Assembly (NCBI RefSeq): GCF_011038965.1
Contig: NZ_JAAKEB010000003.1
Location: 62,001-126,000 of the forward strand
Reading direction: 5' to 3'
Source: Adlercreutzia sp. ZJ141
Lineage (GTDB): Bacteria; Actinomycetota; Coriobacteriia; Coriobacteriales; Eggerthellaceae
Length of the DNA: 64,000 bases
Made by a program: the position numbers and the translations under genes. Of the stretch, positions 54,206 through 61,801 are shown piece by piece. Within the stretch, counting starts at the first letter, position 1; every line of letters starts with the position of its first letter. The notes beneath the pieces are model-generated. The model was not told the DNA's origin and did no database searches. It saw only the letters and a list, made by a program, of their open reading frames with translations.

Positions 54206-54410
54206 GAGAGTCCTTTCTGTTGCGATAATCGTAAGGGGAACAAAAGGAATAGGTGAGGAGAAGCTGTTCATCAGATGGGATACGCTCTGTTATGTCGCCC
54301 TATCCATTCTGATGAGAAGCTTTTCCGGAAACGATCACAGTCAGGTAACTTTGGGGAATACGCTTTTAGCACCGTCCTACCCGCTTAAGCTACAACTGCA
54401 ATAGAAGAAG

Positions 54411-54442
54411 ATCCCCAACCCCACAAGAGTGGGGTTGGGGAT
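54411..54442 (-). terminator. terminator between the two MFS genes
   Basis: ATCCCCAACCCCAC (54411-54424), loop AAGA, GTGGGGTTGGGGAT (54429-54442): a perfect 14-bp stem just after the second carrier's stop. On the minus strand it is followed by CTTCTTCTATTG. It separates the caiB-MFS unit from the downstream genes. Confidence 0.82.
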
Positions 54443-54451
54443 GATGCTTAC

Positions 54452-55744
54452 TTAGCGCTTTTCGCGAGGAAGCTTCTTTGCAACAGCAAGGCCGCCGAAT
54501 GCGAAGACGAAGGCTATAATCATGATGGTGATGTCGGTCAGGTAAGCACCGGTGAAAGATCCGGTAACATCCTTGATAACGCCCCAGATAGTCGAACCAA
54601 AAGCTGCAAACAGCGCGCAAACGCCTGTGATGTATGCGTAAATCTTTGAGTAGTCTAGATTGCCGAAAGCAAGGCGTGCGATAGCGGGCGTTGTAGTGGT
54701 AGCAGAAGCGAAGAAAACGCCGAACAACGCACCGCCGACATACGCCAGATAAATGTTTGCCCGAACGCCCCAGAGGACCAAAGCCAATCCAACGATACCA
54801 GAAAGCAGGCCGAAGATAACAGAGCCTTGAACGGATTTGTCATTGGTCCAACCCAAAACAACCTTGCCAATTAGGGAGCCGAACATAACAACAGAAGAAA
54901 GAGTTGCACCAACCATCATAGGGTCGGCACCGCCAATCAGGGTGGGATCCAGAGACTTTACGTAGCTGGGCAGATAGAAGTTCATGGTAAGGCCGAAGTT
55001 AACACAGGCGGCATAGACGGCGATAAGGATCAAAGCGACAGGCTGCTTCAGGGCGGTACCGACGGTAACGCCTTCAACAACAGCGGATTTTGCAGCATCT
55101 GCCGCAGCAGCTTCGGCAGCAGCATCATAGCCGACAGGCATGAGACCCTTGTCTTCGGGGCGGCTCGCAATAAGCAACGCACAAGGAATGCCCACGACCA
55201 GGGTAATAGCAGCGTAGACCATGTAAGCAGTGTGATAGCTGGAGGAGGTGATGATAGAGGTGGCGATGGGGCTGAATGCCATACCGCCGATACCGGTCAT
55301 TGCCATACCAATACCGACCAGAGTGGAGACATTGCGCTTAAACCAACGGCCAAACATAACGGGAACTAGCAGATACAGAATAATAGAGTTGCCAACGCCC
55401 AGCAAAACACCAGCAACGTAGAACAGAATGATAGTGGTCGCCTGGGCCATGATAACGAACGCCACGCCTATACAGGCAACGCAAGCGGTCAAAACCCAGC
55501 GAGCATTAAGTTTATCGAACAAGCGGCCAACCTGCAGGATACACAGGCACACGAACATCGACAGGTAAACGATGGTCATGTACATACCAACTGCAGCAGA
55601 ACTGCCGCCTGTTAGCTCAGCGGCAACCGAAGTATAGAAAACAGAGGCTGCATTAAAGGTAAAGCAGCACGGGAACAACATGATGAGACAGGAAGCGATA
55701 AACACTACCCAACCGTAGTGAAAACCACTCTTTTGTTCGGTCAT
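54452..55744 (-). CDS. MFS transporter, OFA-type (second copy)
   Basis: A 430-residue major facilitator with about 12 helices and an OFA-like N-terminus: FHYGWVVFIASCLIMLFPCCFTFNAASVFYTSVAAELTGG, LQVGRLFDKLNARWVLTACVACIGVAFVIMA, YLLVPVMFGRWFKRNVSTLVGIGMAMTGIGGMAFSP. The loop GYDAAAEAAAADAAKS is alanine-rich. It follows the CaiB-like gene and is followed by a strong terminator. ATG 55744 has GAAAGGC upstream. Two paralogous carriers could separate import of substrate and export of product. Confidence 0.86.
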   Translation of the reverse strand: MTEQKSGFHYGWVVFIASCLIMLFPCCFTFNAASVFYTSVAAELTGGSSAAVGMYMTIVYLSMFVCLCILQVGRLFDKLNARWVLTACVACIGVAFVIMAQATTIILFYVAGVLLGVGNSIILYLLVPVMFGRWFKRNVSTLVGIGMAMTGIGGMAFSPIATSIITSSSYHTAYMVYAAITLVVGIPCALLIASRPEDKGLMPVGYDAAAEAAAADAAKSAVVEGVTVGTALKQPVALILIAVYAACVNFGLTMNFYLPSYVKSLDPTLIGGADPMMVGATLSSVVMFGSLIGKVVLGWTNDKSVQGSVIFGLLSGIVGLALVLWGVRANIYLAYVGGALFGVFFASATTTTPAIARLAFGNLDYSKIYAYITGVCALFAAFGSTIWGVIKDVTGSFTGAYLTDITIMIIAFVFAFGGLAVAKKLPREKR

Positions 55745-55890
55745 AATGAAGCCTTTCTTTGTCGTAGACTTACCCCTCTTTGTGGGCAAGCCCTCATAAA
55801 AACTACGTAGAAGCCCATCCCTAAGCAACCAACGTATCTGAGGTTTCGGAGCCGAAGATTCGCAAGCCTTAAGCTCCTACAACGGTAAAA

Positions 55891-57123
55891 CTAACGGGAG
55901 AGGGACAGATCCCAGTCTTTGTTGATAACGCCCTTGTCGTAGAAGGTTTTAATTTGCTCGTCGGTGTATCCGAGCTCGTGCAGAATCTCTTCGTTGTTCT
56001 CGCCGAAACTGGGAGCTGGACGCCACACACGACCGGGATTGTTCTTAAACTTGGGCAACGGACCCACAGCACGCAGCTTCGTGCCTTTAACGGTCTCCCA
56101 TTCCTCGATAACATGGCGAGCCTGAACGTGGGGGTTGTTTTCGACGTCTTCCCAGCTGTTCACCTTGGAAACAGGTGCGCCACCGGCCAACATTTCAGCT
56201 TCCGCCTCGTCGCAGGTGCGCTCCAACAGCCAGGCGCGTAGAGCAGCCTCGAATGCCTTGCCAGACTCCGATTCGACGTTGTACAAGCCGATCTTCGCTG
56301 GGAACAGTTCTGAGCCGTACTCCAAACCGATGACTTTGCATACCTTTTCCAGCGTGGAAGCGCCAGAGAAGCAGCAGTACAGGATTTTGCCATCTTTACA
56401 GGGAAAACCGCCCCAGCCCGCAATCATGGACTTTTCGCCCGTCTTAGGGAATTCCTTATGGAATGTGAAGTAGTCGGTAGCGAAGATAGAGCAACGCATC
56501 ATAAGCTCATACTGGGCAACGTCGATAGATTCACCCTTGCCCGTGCGCTGTGCGTTGTGGACGCCAGCCAAGCAAGCCATTGCCGTCCAGATAGCAGTAA
56601 TATAGTCGGCAACGTAAGGGCCTACGGCATAGGGAGGAGTAGCACCGCCGTTCTGGTTTTCCCACATGTAACCAGAGAATGCCTGAGCTGTTGCGTCAAA
56701 GCCCCCACGGGTTACGTACTCGGGCAGACCGGTTTGGCCATAGCCGGAAATGTGGGCGATAACCAACTTGGGGTTCACTTCCCACAAGGTTTCATCGGAA
56801 AGATTCAAGCGATCAAACTGGCCGCCTTTCGAGGACTCGATGAAAATATCGGCATCCTTCACCAAATCAAGAACGATCTGACGACCCTCTTCGGACCTCA
56901 AGCGAATGCCTATGGCGCGCTGGTTGCGGCGCTCAGACTCAGGCTGTATGTTGTGAAGCGTACGGGTATAGTCAGGAGCGTCTGCGTTTTCAATCCAAAC
57001 AACATCAGCACCATACTCGCTAAAAAAGGTTGGACCCAAAGGACCCGCCAGAGATGAAGATGCGTGTACAACCCGCAGGTCGTTCAGCAAACCGAATTCT
57101 GGCTTTGCTTGATTTTTCCACAT
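55891..57123 (-). CDS. CoA transferase, CaiB/BaiF family
   Basis: A 410-residue class III CoA transferase. LGPTFFSEYGADVVWIENADAPDYTR, NQRAIGIRLRSEEGRQIVLDLVKDADIFIES, HISGYGQTGLPEYVTRGGFDATAQAFSGYM are family signatures; D143 in GGFDATAQ is in the place of the catalytic Asp of the family (position inferred by motif). It would move CoA from the reduced product to fresh substrate, so activation costs no ATP after the first round. ATG 57123 follows AAAGGAG. It is the first gene of the minus-strand arm and has its own MerR-type promoter. Confidence 0.9.
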   Translation of the reverse strand: MWKNQAKPEFGLLNDLRVVHASSSLAGPLGPTFFSEYGADVVWIENADAPDYTRTLHNIQPESERRNQRAIGIRLRSEEGRQIVLDLVKDADIFIESSKGGQFDRLNLSDETLWEVNPKLVIAHISGYGQTGLPEYVTRGGFDATAQAFSGYMWENQNGGATPPYAVGPYVADYITAIWTAMACLAGVHNAQRTGKGESIDVAQYELMMRCSIFATDYFTFHKEFPKTGEKSMIAGWGGFPCKDGKILYCCFSGASTLEKVCKVIGLEYGSELFPAKIGLYNVESESGKAFEAALRAWLLERTCDEAEAEMLAGGAPVSKVNSWEDVENNPHVQARHVIEEWETVKGTKLRAVGPLPKFKNNPGRVWRPAPSFGENNEEILHELGYTDEQIKTFYDKGVINKDWDLSLSR

Positions 57124-57185
57124 AGAAACTCCTTTTCTATTACCTGAGATAACCGTCAGCGATGATTTCTCCACCGCTTACCGAG

Positions 57186-57216
57186 AGTGTAAAACCTCAA
57201 ATCGCTTGAGAGTCAA
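57186..57216 (-). promoter_or_regulatory. MerR-type promoter for the CaiB-like gene
   Basis: Minus strand: TTGACT (57211-57216), spacer of 19 bases with CTCAA-GCGAT-TTGAG (57196-57210), -10 TACACT (57186-57191). A long 19-base spacer with a central palindrome is the classic MerR-activated design. Confidence 0.82.
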
Positions 57217-57260
57217 CGCCATTCGTTGAGAGAAGAATCGGAAGTTTTTCAAATTTCCCG

Positions 57261-57291
57261 TTGACTCTCAACCGTTTTGAGACTTGAAAAT
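57261..57291 (+). promoter_or_regulatory. MerR-type promoter for fixC
   Basis: Plus strand: TTGACT (57261-57266), 19-base spacer with CTCAA-CCGTT-TTGAG (57267-57281), -10 GAAAAT (57286-57291). It is divergent from the CaiB-like promoter; the two -35 boxes are 44 bases apart. Confidence 0.75.
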
Positions 57292-57358
57292 GGCAAACGA
57301 GATGCGGAGCGCAAAAAGAAACGGGCATCTCGCAACAGCAGAGAAAGAAGGAGATGGT

Positions 57359-58675
57359 ATGGAAGAGCGCGATTTCGACGTTATCGTCGTGGGCGCTGGC
57401 TGCGCTGGGGCAGTAGCCGCATACGTCGCCGCCAAGCAAGGCAAAACAACCTTGCTTATCGACCGCGGCGAATATGCCGGTGCGAAAAACATGACCGGCG
57501 GTCGTATGTACGCTCACGCATTGAAGAAAGTCATCGCCAAATACGAGGGCGAAGACTTTGACTGGGAAAACGACAATCCCTTTGAGCGTAAGATCACTCA
57601 TGAGCGCTTATGTTTGTTAGACCCTCAAAGCGCTGTAACCTTTGACCACAGCTCTGACAACCTGCGCAAGCCCACCAGCGATTCCTATTCGGTTCTGGCG
57701 ACCACGTTGGATCAGTGGCTGTGTGACAAAGCGGAAGAAGCGGGTGCCGAATTGATCTTCGGTATCCCCGTAGAAGAGTTAGTCAAAGATGAATCGGGCG
57801 CCATCATCGGCATCCGTGCAGGCGAAGACACCTTTACCTGTCATGCGGTCATCTTGGCTGAAGGTCAGAATGCTCTGCTAGCGGAGCGATCCTTGGGCGT
57901 TCCTCGCACCAAGGACAATCAAATGGCGGTAGGTATCAAGGAGGTCTTCGAGCTTGACTCCAAGACTATCGAGGATCGCTTTCTGTGTCCTGAAGGCGAA
58001 GGCGCAGCCATGCTGTTCGTCGGTGACTGCACCCATGGCGTTGTAGGCGGCGGCTTCCTATACACCAACAAGACTTCTATCTCCCTGGGCCTGGTGGCAA
58101 CTATCAAGGAGCTCTCAGAATCTGACACCACCATTTACCAGGCGTTCGACGATTTTAAGAAGCACCCGGCGGTAGCCCCTATCATCCGCGGTGCCAAGAT
58201 GGTCGAGCACTCTGGTCATATGGTGGCAGAAGGTGGCTACAACTCCATCCCTGAGACCTGCTACGATGGCTGCCTCATTGCAGGCGACGCTGCCAATCTG
58301 TGTATGAACCTAGGTTATCAGGTGCGTGGCTTGGATTTCGCTACCGCCACTGGCCAGTTCGCTGCCGAAGCGGTCTGTGCCGCAATCGACGCCGAAGATG
58401 TCTCCAAAGCCGGTCTAGCATCGTATAAAGTAGCGATGGATAGCTCTTTCGTAACACAAGATATGCGCACCTTCAAGGATTGGCCCTCCACCATGGAGCA
58501 TTGGGAGAGCATGTTTACTGACTATCCCAAGATGCTGGGCGAAATATTCGACTGCTTATTCGTTGTCGATGGCAAGCCCCAAGAGCATCTGGTGAAGCGT
58601 CTGATGCCCATTATCAAGAAGCGCGGCCTGTTTAAGACCGGCAAAGAAATCATGAAGGCGGTGAAATCTCTCTAA
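57359..58675 (+). CDS. fixC: FAD-dependent oxidoreductase FixC-like
   Basis: A 438-residue flavoprotein of the FixC/ETF-quinone oxidoreductase family. FAD-binding DFDVIVVGAGCAGAVAAYVAAKQGKTTLLIDRG, GAKNMTGGRMYAH, AVILAEGQNALLAERSLG, GCLIAGDAANLCMNLGYQVRGLDFATATGQFAAEA. It exchanges electrons between EtfAB and a quinone or ferredoxin-like partner. ATG 57359 is chosen for AAGGAG at 57348-57353; the longer frame crosses the promoter. fixX follows, overlapping the stop (TAATG). Confidence 0.92.
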   Translation: MEERDFDVIVVGAGCAGAVAAYVAAKQGKTTLLIDRGEYAGAKNMTGGRMYAHALKKVIAKYEGEDFDWENDNPFERKITHERLCLLDPQSAVTFDHSSDNLRKPTSDSYSVLATTLDQWLCDKAEEAGAELIFGIPVEELVKDESGAIIGIRAGEDTFTCHAVILAEGQNALLAERSLGVPRTKDNQMAVGIKEVFELDSKTIEDRFLCPEGEGAAMLFVGDCTHGVVGGGFLYTNKTSISLGLVATIKELSESDTTIYQAFDDFKKHPAVAPIIRGAKMVEHSGHMVAEGGYNSIPETCYDGCLIAGDAANLCMNLGYQVRGLDFATATGQFAAEAVCAAIDAEDVSKAGLASYKVAMDSSFVTQDMRTFKDWPSTMEHWESMFTDYPKMLGEIFDCLFVVDGKPQEHLVKRLMPIIKKRGLFKTGKEIMKAVKSL

Positions 58676-58986
58676 TGAAGACGTTAAGGCCTATCACATG
58701 CCGAGTTGACGAGTTGATTTCGGTCGACAAGTTTGCCGTTGATGAGGAAAATGCCCATATTGAATTGGCTTGCGACAGCCTTTCCGAGCTTGATGCTGTC
58801 GAATTCGGTAAGCTAATCCGCGTCTGTCCCGCTGGACTGTATCGCGAAGACGAAAATGGTGAACGTGCCTTTGATTACGCTGGTTGTCTAGAATGCGGTA
58901 CCTGCCGTATTGCCTGCGCAGACACTATCGTAAAAAAATGGAATCAGCCCTCCGCATTCTGCGGTGTTTCGTATCGCTTCGGCTAG
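58675..58986 (+). CDS. fixX: ferredoxin-like protein FixX
   Basis: A 103-residue ferredoxin-like FixX subunit. Cysteine motif: RVCPAGLY and CLECGTCRIACADTIVKKWNQP, giving ligands for one 4Fe-4S cluster. The TAATG overlap to fixC implies translational coupling. FixX binds FixC and passes electrons. The protein ends in FCGVSYRFG, typical of FixX, so it is full length. Confidence 0.9.
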   Translation: MKTLRPITCRVDELISVDKFAVDEENAHIELACDSLSELDAVEFGKLIRVCPAGLYREDENGERAFDYAGCLECGTCRIACADTIVKKWNQPSAFCGVSYRFG

Positions 58987-58997
58987 ATTCATCAGCT

Positions 58998-59171
58998 ATG
59001 GAAAGTCGCAACTCACTTGAGGCTGATAAACGCGATTATGAGCGTGTCATGCAGTTACGCGACGCCCATGGAAAGCTCTGCTATCGGTGTACGGGATGTA
59101 ACCGTTGCACCTTCGGAGTAGAGCTCAGCAAAAGAAAGGCCGCTCGTTTAGCTTCCTCCCTCCGACAATAG
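58998..59171 (+). CDS. small tetra-cysteine protein after fixX
   Basis: A 57-residue basic protein, MESRNSLEADKRDYERV..., with four cysteines in the regular spacing C28-x2-C31-x2-C34-x2-C37 (CYRCTGCNRC) within 10 residues. It follows fixX by 11 bases in the same transcript but lacks a clear ribosome site. The cysteine spacing could hold an iron-sulfur cluster or zinc, and I know no family. It may be an accessory of FixCX. Confidence 0.5.
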   Translation: MESRNSLEADKRDYERVMQLRDAHGKLCYRCTGCNRCTFGVELSKRKAARLASSLRQ

Positions 59172-59288
59172 GCTGTCCCCGTTACCCTGCTATCTTCTGA
59201 AGAAAACGGAATAATGGGCTTATTGTCCAAAACGGTGAGATGCATGTTGTCTTGTGTTGAATGGAACGGCTGACAGCAAGGGTTTTCG

Positions 59289-59340
59289 GACTCCGGCCAT
59301 CCATCCTACGTTAGCGGGATGGATGGCCGGAGTCAGTGTT
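59289..59340 (+). terminator. 18-bp hairpin closing the fix unit
   Basis: GACTCCGGCCATCCATCC (59289-59306) pairs perfectly with GGATGGATGGCCGGAGTC (59317-59334), followed by AGTGTTTTCC. It lies between the convergent small cysteine protein and DUF2442 genes. Confidence 0.8.
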
Positions 59341-59343
59341 TTC

Positions 59344-59778
59344 CTAGGCGAGGGTGGGGTTGCCGTATTCTCGCTCCATGGCTTCGCGTGTAACGATCCA
59401 TTGCTTCCCGTATTTCCGTACGTCAACTCCAGGGACTATCTTGCCGTACGAGACAGCCTTCCTCAGCGTTGATTCGCTGAGTTCCCAAAGCTCGCTGGCG
59501 TCAGCAAAGGACATTAGGCCGTCGAAGGGTGTCTGCACTTCCGTCCCGTTGTTCCACAACTCATCGCAGGAGAGGTCGATGTCGTCGCTCCAGACGATAC
59601 CGTATCCTCCTACGTCAACTTCCACGCTGCTGAACAGATGCTCGTCCGCAAGAGGTGCGAAAGCGTCGAGACGATCCAGGAGGGGAACGATGCCATATAG
59701 CTTCGTCGTGCCGTTCGTAAACTGCACCGAAAGTTTCAAACCGGGAAGCGCTGTTACGTTTTTGACCTTGTGGAACAT
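59344..59778 (-). CDS. DUF2442 protein with C-terminal helix-turn-helix
   Basis: A 144-residue protein. The N-terminal half (FHKVKNVTALPGLKLSVQFTNGTTKLYGIVPLLDRL...LFSSVEVDVGGYGIVWSDDIDLSCDELW) is DUF2442; the C-terminal half (FADASELWELSESTLRKAVSYGKIVPGVDVRKYGKQWIVTREAMEREYG) is an excisionase-like helix-turn-helix. DUF2442 and DUF4160 genes commonly sit together and are suspected toxin-antitoxin pairs. AGGAGATAATT precedes ATG 59778. The added HTH suggests the DUF2442 partner also controls transcription. Confidence 0.85.
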   Translation of the reverse strand: MFHKVKNVTALPGLKLSVQFTNGTTKLYGIVPLLDRLDAFAPLADEHLFSSVEVDVGGYGIVWSDDIDLSCDELWNNGTEVQTPFDGLMSFADASELWELSESTLRKAVSYGKIVPGVDVRKYGKQWIVTREAMEREYGNPTLA

Positions 59779-59787
59779 AATTATCTC

Positions 59788-60105
59788 CTAGTCTAGGGGG
59801 TCGAGCTTCTTGAACTCCTGGGTTTCCCACATCGTTAGAAGGTCTTCCCGATTACGTGATATCCACTCCCTCACCATGCTTGCTGCCCTGTCGGGAAATC
59901 CGCCATCGATGAGCGCGCCCGTTCTGATGTCGAATGCGGCGGCGTCCTCGCCGTAGATTGTATGGATTCCGTCCCTTGTTTCCGGGGCGTTTTCCCATGC
60001 ACACGCTTTCTTAACAAACGCTTCGACGCTCGTCGGTTGGCGGTTTTCGGGCGTTTTCTCACATGATGGGGCACCCGTCTCACCGTCCACAACATATGGT
60101 GTCAT
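59788..60105 (-). CDS. DUF4160-like protein
   Basis: A protein of about 105 residues whose C-terminus GGFPDRAASMVREWISRNREDLLTMWETQEFKKLDPLD matches the end of DUF4160. The expected N-terminal MPKYFEFNGY-like segment is replaced by an unrelated polar region. ATG 60105 (MTPYVVDGE) is chosen with low certainty; the frame stays open to about 60189 without a better ribosome site. DUF2442 follows after nine bases. Confidence 0.6.
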   Translation of the reverse strand: MTPYVVDGETGAPSCEKTPENRQPTSVEAFVKKACAWENAPETRDGIHTIYGEDAAAFDIRTGALIDGGFPDRAASMVREWISRNREDLLTMWETQEFKKLDPLD

Positions 60106-60129
60106 TTCGCTTCGGCAGGGTTCGCCGCG

Positions 60130-60163
60130 TGGCATCGTAATGGAATCGTAGGGCATGAAATGG
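60130..60163 (+). promoter_or_regulatory. candidate MraZ boxes
   Basis: TGG/GGG trinucleotides recur in direct orientation at 60130 (TGGCATCGTAA), 60141 (TGGAATCGTA), 60151 (GGGCATGAAA) and 60161 (TGGGACAAAA) with a 10-11 base period. Arrays of TGGG-N5-like boxes upstream of mraZ are the binding sites of MraZ in other bacteria. Confidence 0.5.
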
Positions 60164-60183
60164 GACAAAAAGGCATGGAATTC

Positions 60184-60212
60184 TTGCAAAGTGGCATAGG
60201 TTTGCGTAGAAT
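60184..60212 (+). promoter_or_regulatory. promoter of mraZ
   Basis: TTGCAA (60184-60189), a 17-base spacer and TAGAAT (60207-60212), about 50 bases before the mraZ start and 20 bases after the last MraZ box. Confidence 0.75.
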
Positions 60213-60260
60213 GATGACCAGTCGGAAAGGGCGCGTTGCGTCAATGGATGAAGGAAGCGC

Positions 60261-60746
60261 GTGAGCGAAAACGTCGAAAAGGAAGCGGCATCGGCAGTGC
60301 ACACCACAACGGTGCGCCTGAACGGTGAGTATCGCTTCAAGATCGACAGCAAAGGTCGCATGTCGCTGCCTGCGAAATTCCGCAAGGTCCTAACCAACGA
60401 ACTTGTAGTCGTTCGCGAGCCGGAAGATGAATGCTTGTACGTTTTCCAGCCCGATGATTACGAGAATTGGATCGATGAGCTGTTTAAAGAGCGCTTCAAC
60501 GGCTTTAACAAGACAAGCCGTAAGCAAAAAGTGCTCATGCGCAAGCTGAAGGCGCGCGCTCGTAGCGTTGATATCGATTCATCGGGGCGCATCATGCTTC
60601 CAGCAGATGCGCGCGAGGAAGTTGGCATTGATGGCGAGGTTGTCGTACTCGGTTCCACCGGTTACTTCGAGATCTGGGATCCCCAGGCCTACGATGAGAT
60701 GATGAACGACGAGGAAATCAGCCTGTCCGATTTCATGACCGACTAG
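60261..60746 (+). CDS. mraZ: division/cell wall cluster regulator MraZ
   Basis: A 161-residue MraZ transcriptional regulator, with two SpoVT/AbrB-like repeats. First: GEYRFKIDSKGRMSLPAKFRKVL; second: ARSVDIDSSGRIMLPADAREEVGI. It represses its own dcw operon by binding upstream repeats. The N-terminal 20 residues are an extension beyond the typical MraZ. GTG 60261 follows ATGAAGGAAG. The gene is followed after four bases by rsmH. Confidence 0.95.
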   Translation: MSENVEKEAASAVHTTTVRLNGEYRFKIDSKGRMSLPAKFRKVLTNELVVVREPEDECLYVFQPDDYENWIDELFKERFNGFNKTSRKQKVLMRKLKARARSVDIDSSGRIMLPADAREEVGIDGEVVVLGSTGYFEIWDPQAYDEMMNDEEISLSDFMTD

Positions 60747-60750
60747 AACC

Positions 60751-61707
60751 ATGACAAGCGAATATCGGCATATACCGGTCCTGCTAACCGAGTGCATCGA
60801 ACAACTCAAACTAGAACCGCAGCATACGTTCGTTGATATGACACTCGGTTATGCAGGGCATTCATTCGAAGTTGCGAAGCTCCTTGGTCCGGACGGCACG
60901 CTTATTGGCATCGATCAGGACGAGCAGGCACTTGCCTTTGCCTCGTCGAAACTCGGGACGCTGCCGGAAGGCTCGCGCCCGGCCATCGAGCTCATACGTA
61001 GCAACTTCGGCGATTTAGACACCGCCCTTTTAGGGGCCGAGGTGCCGGGAATCGACGCGGTTCTGTTCGATCTCGGTGTCTCGTCCGTGCAGATCGACAC
61101 GCCGTCGCGGGGCTTCTCCTTCAAGGAAGACAGCCCGCTTGATATGCGGATGGATCCGGGGAAACAAACCCTAACCGCAGCAGAGATCGTTAACACTTAC
61201 AACGCAGCAGATCTCACCCGGATCATTCGAACCTACTCCGACGAGAAATGGGCGAGCCGTATTGCCTCCTTCATCGTGAAGGCTCGCGAACAGGCTCCCA
61301 TTGAGACGAGCTTTCAGCTGGTCGATATCATAAAGGCAGCCATCCCGGCATCGGCGCGCCGCGCCGGCGGTCATCCAGCAAAGCGTACGTTTCAGGCACT
61401 GCGCATTGAAGTGAACGCCGAGCTTGACGTACTTAGGCGCGGTTTGGAAGCGGCCATTCGGTGGCTGAACCCTGGCGGTCGGATCGTGGTGATGAGCTAT
61501 CACTCGCTTGAGGATCGCATTGTGAAGGAAACCTTCGCAGCGATGGCGAACCGATGCACCTGCCCGCCTGATTTACCCCTGTGCGTCTGCGGTAGACAGC
61601 CGATACTCGATATTGTGACAAGAAAGCCCATCGTGGCTTGCGAAGACGAGGTGAAACGTAACCCTCGCGCGCGCAGCGCCAAGCTGCGGGTCGCGCAAAA
61701 GCGTTAA
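60751..61707 (+). CDS. rsmH: 16S rRNA (cytosine(1402)-N4)-methyltransferase RsmH
   Basis: RsmH (MraW), 318 residues, methylates N4 of C1402 in 16S rRNA with SAM. Family motifs: YRHIPVLLTECIEQL, HTFVDMTLGYAGHSFEVAKLLG, GIDQDEQAL, GVSSVQIDTPSRGFSFKEDSPLDMRMD, HPAKRTFQALRIEVNAEL and VMSYHSLEDRIVKETF. The cysteine-rich stretch CTCPPDLPLCVCGRQPI near residue 270 is usual for RsmH. ATG 60751 is four bases after mraZ with no strong ribosome site, so it is probably coupled. Confidence 0.95.
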   Translation: MTSEYRHIPVLLTECIEQLKLEPQHTFVDMTLGYAGHSFEVAKLLGPDGTLIGIDQDEQALAFASSKLGTLPEGSRPAIELIRSNFGDLDTALLGAEVPGIDAVLFDLGVSSVQIDTPSRGFSFKEDSPLDMRMDPGKQTLTAAEIVNTYNAADLTRIIRTYSDEKWASRIASFIVKAREQAPIETSFQLVDIIKAAIPASARRAGGHPAKRTFQALRIEVNAELDVLRRGLEAAIRWLNPGGRIVVMSYHSLEDRIVKETFAAMANRCTCPPDLPLCVCGRQPILDIVTRKPIVACEDEVKRNPRARSAKLRVAQKR

Positions 61708-61801
61708 CAAGCAACGAGCACCAACTTAAGCACTAACCACGCACTAAGCGTGAATAACGGCCCACCGAAACGAAGCTGAAACGAAGAAAGGGGGACAGCC
61801 C

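Noticed and set aside
49134-58986. Carnitine metabolism operon (caiTABCDE) as a firm assignment
   Set aside because: No CaiT, CaiD or CaiE equivalents are present and the carriers are OFA-type; only the reaction logic is shared, so the cai symbols were left out.
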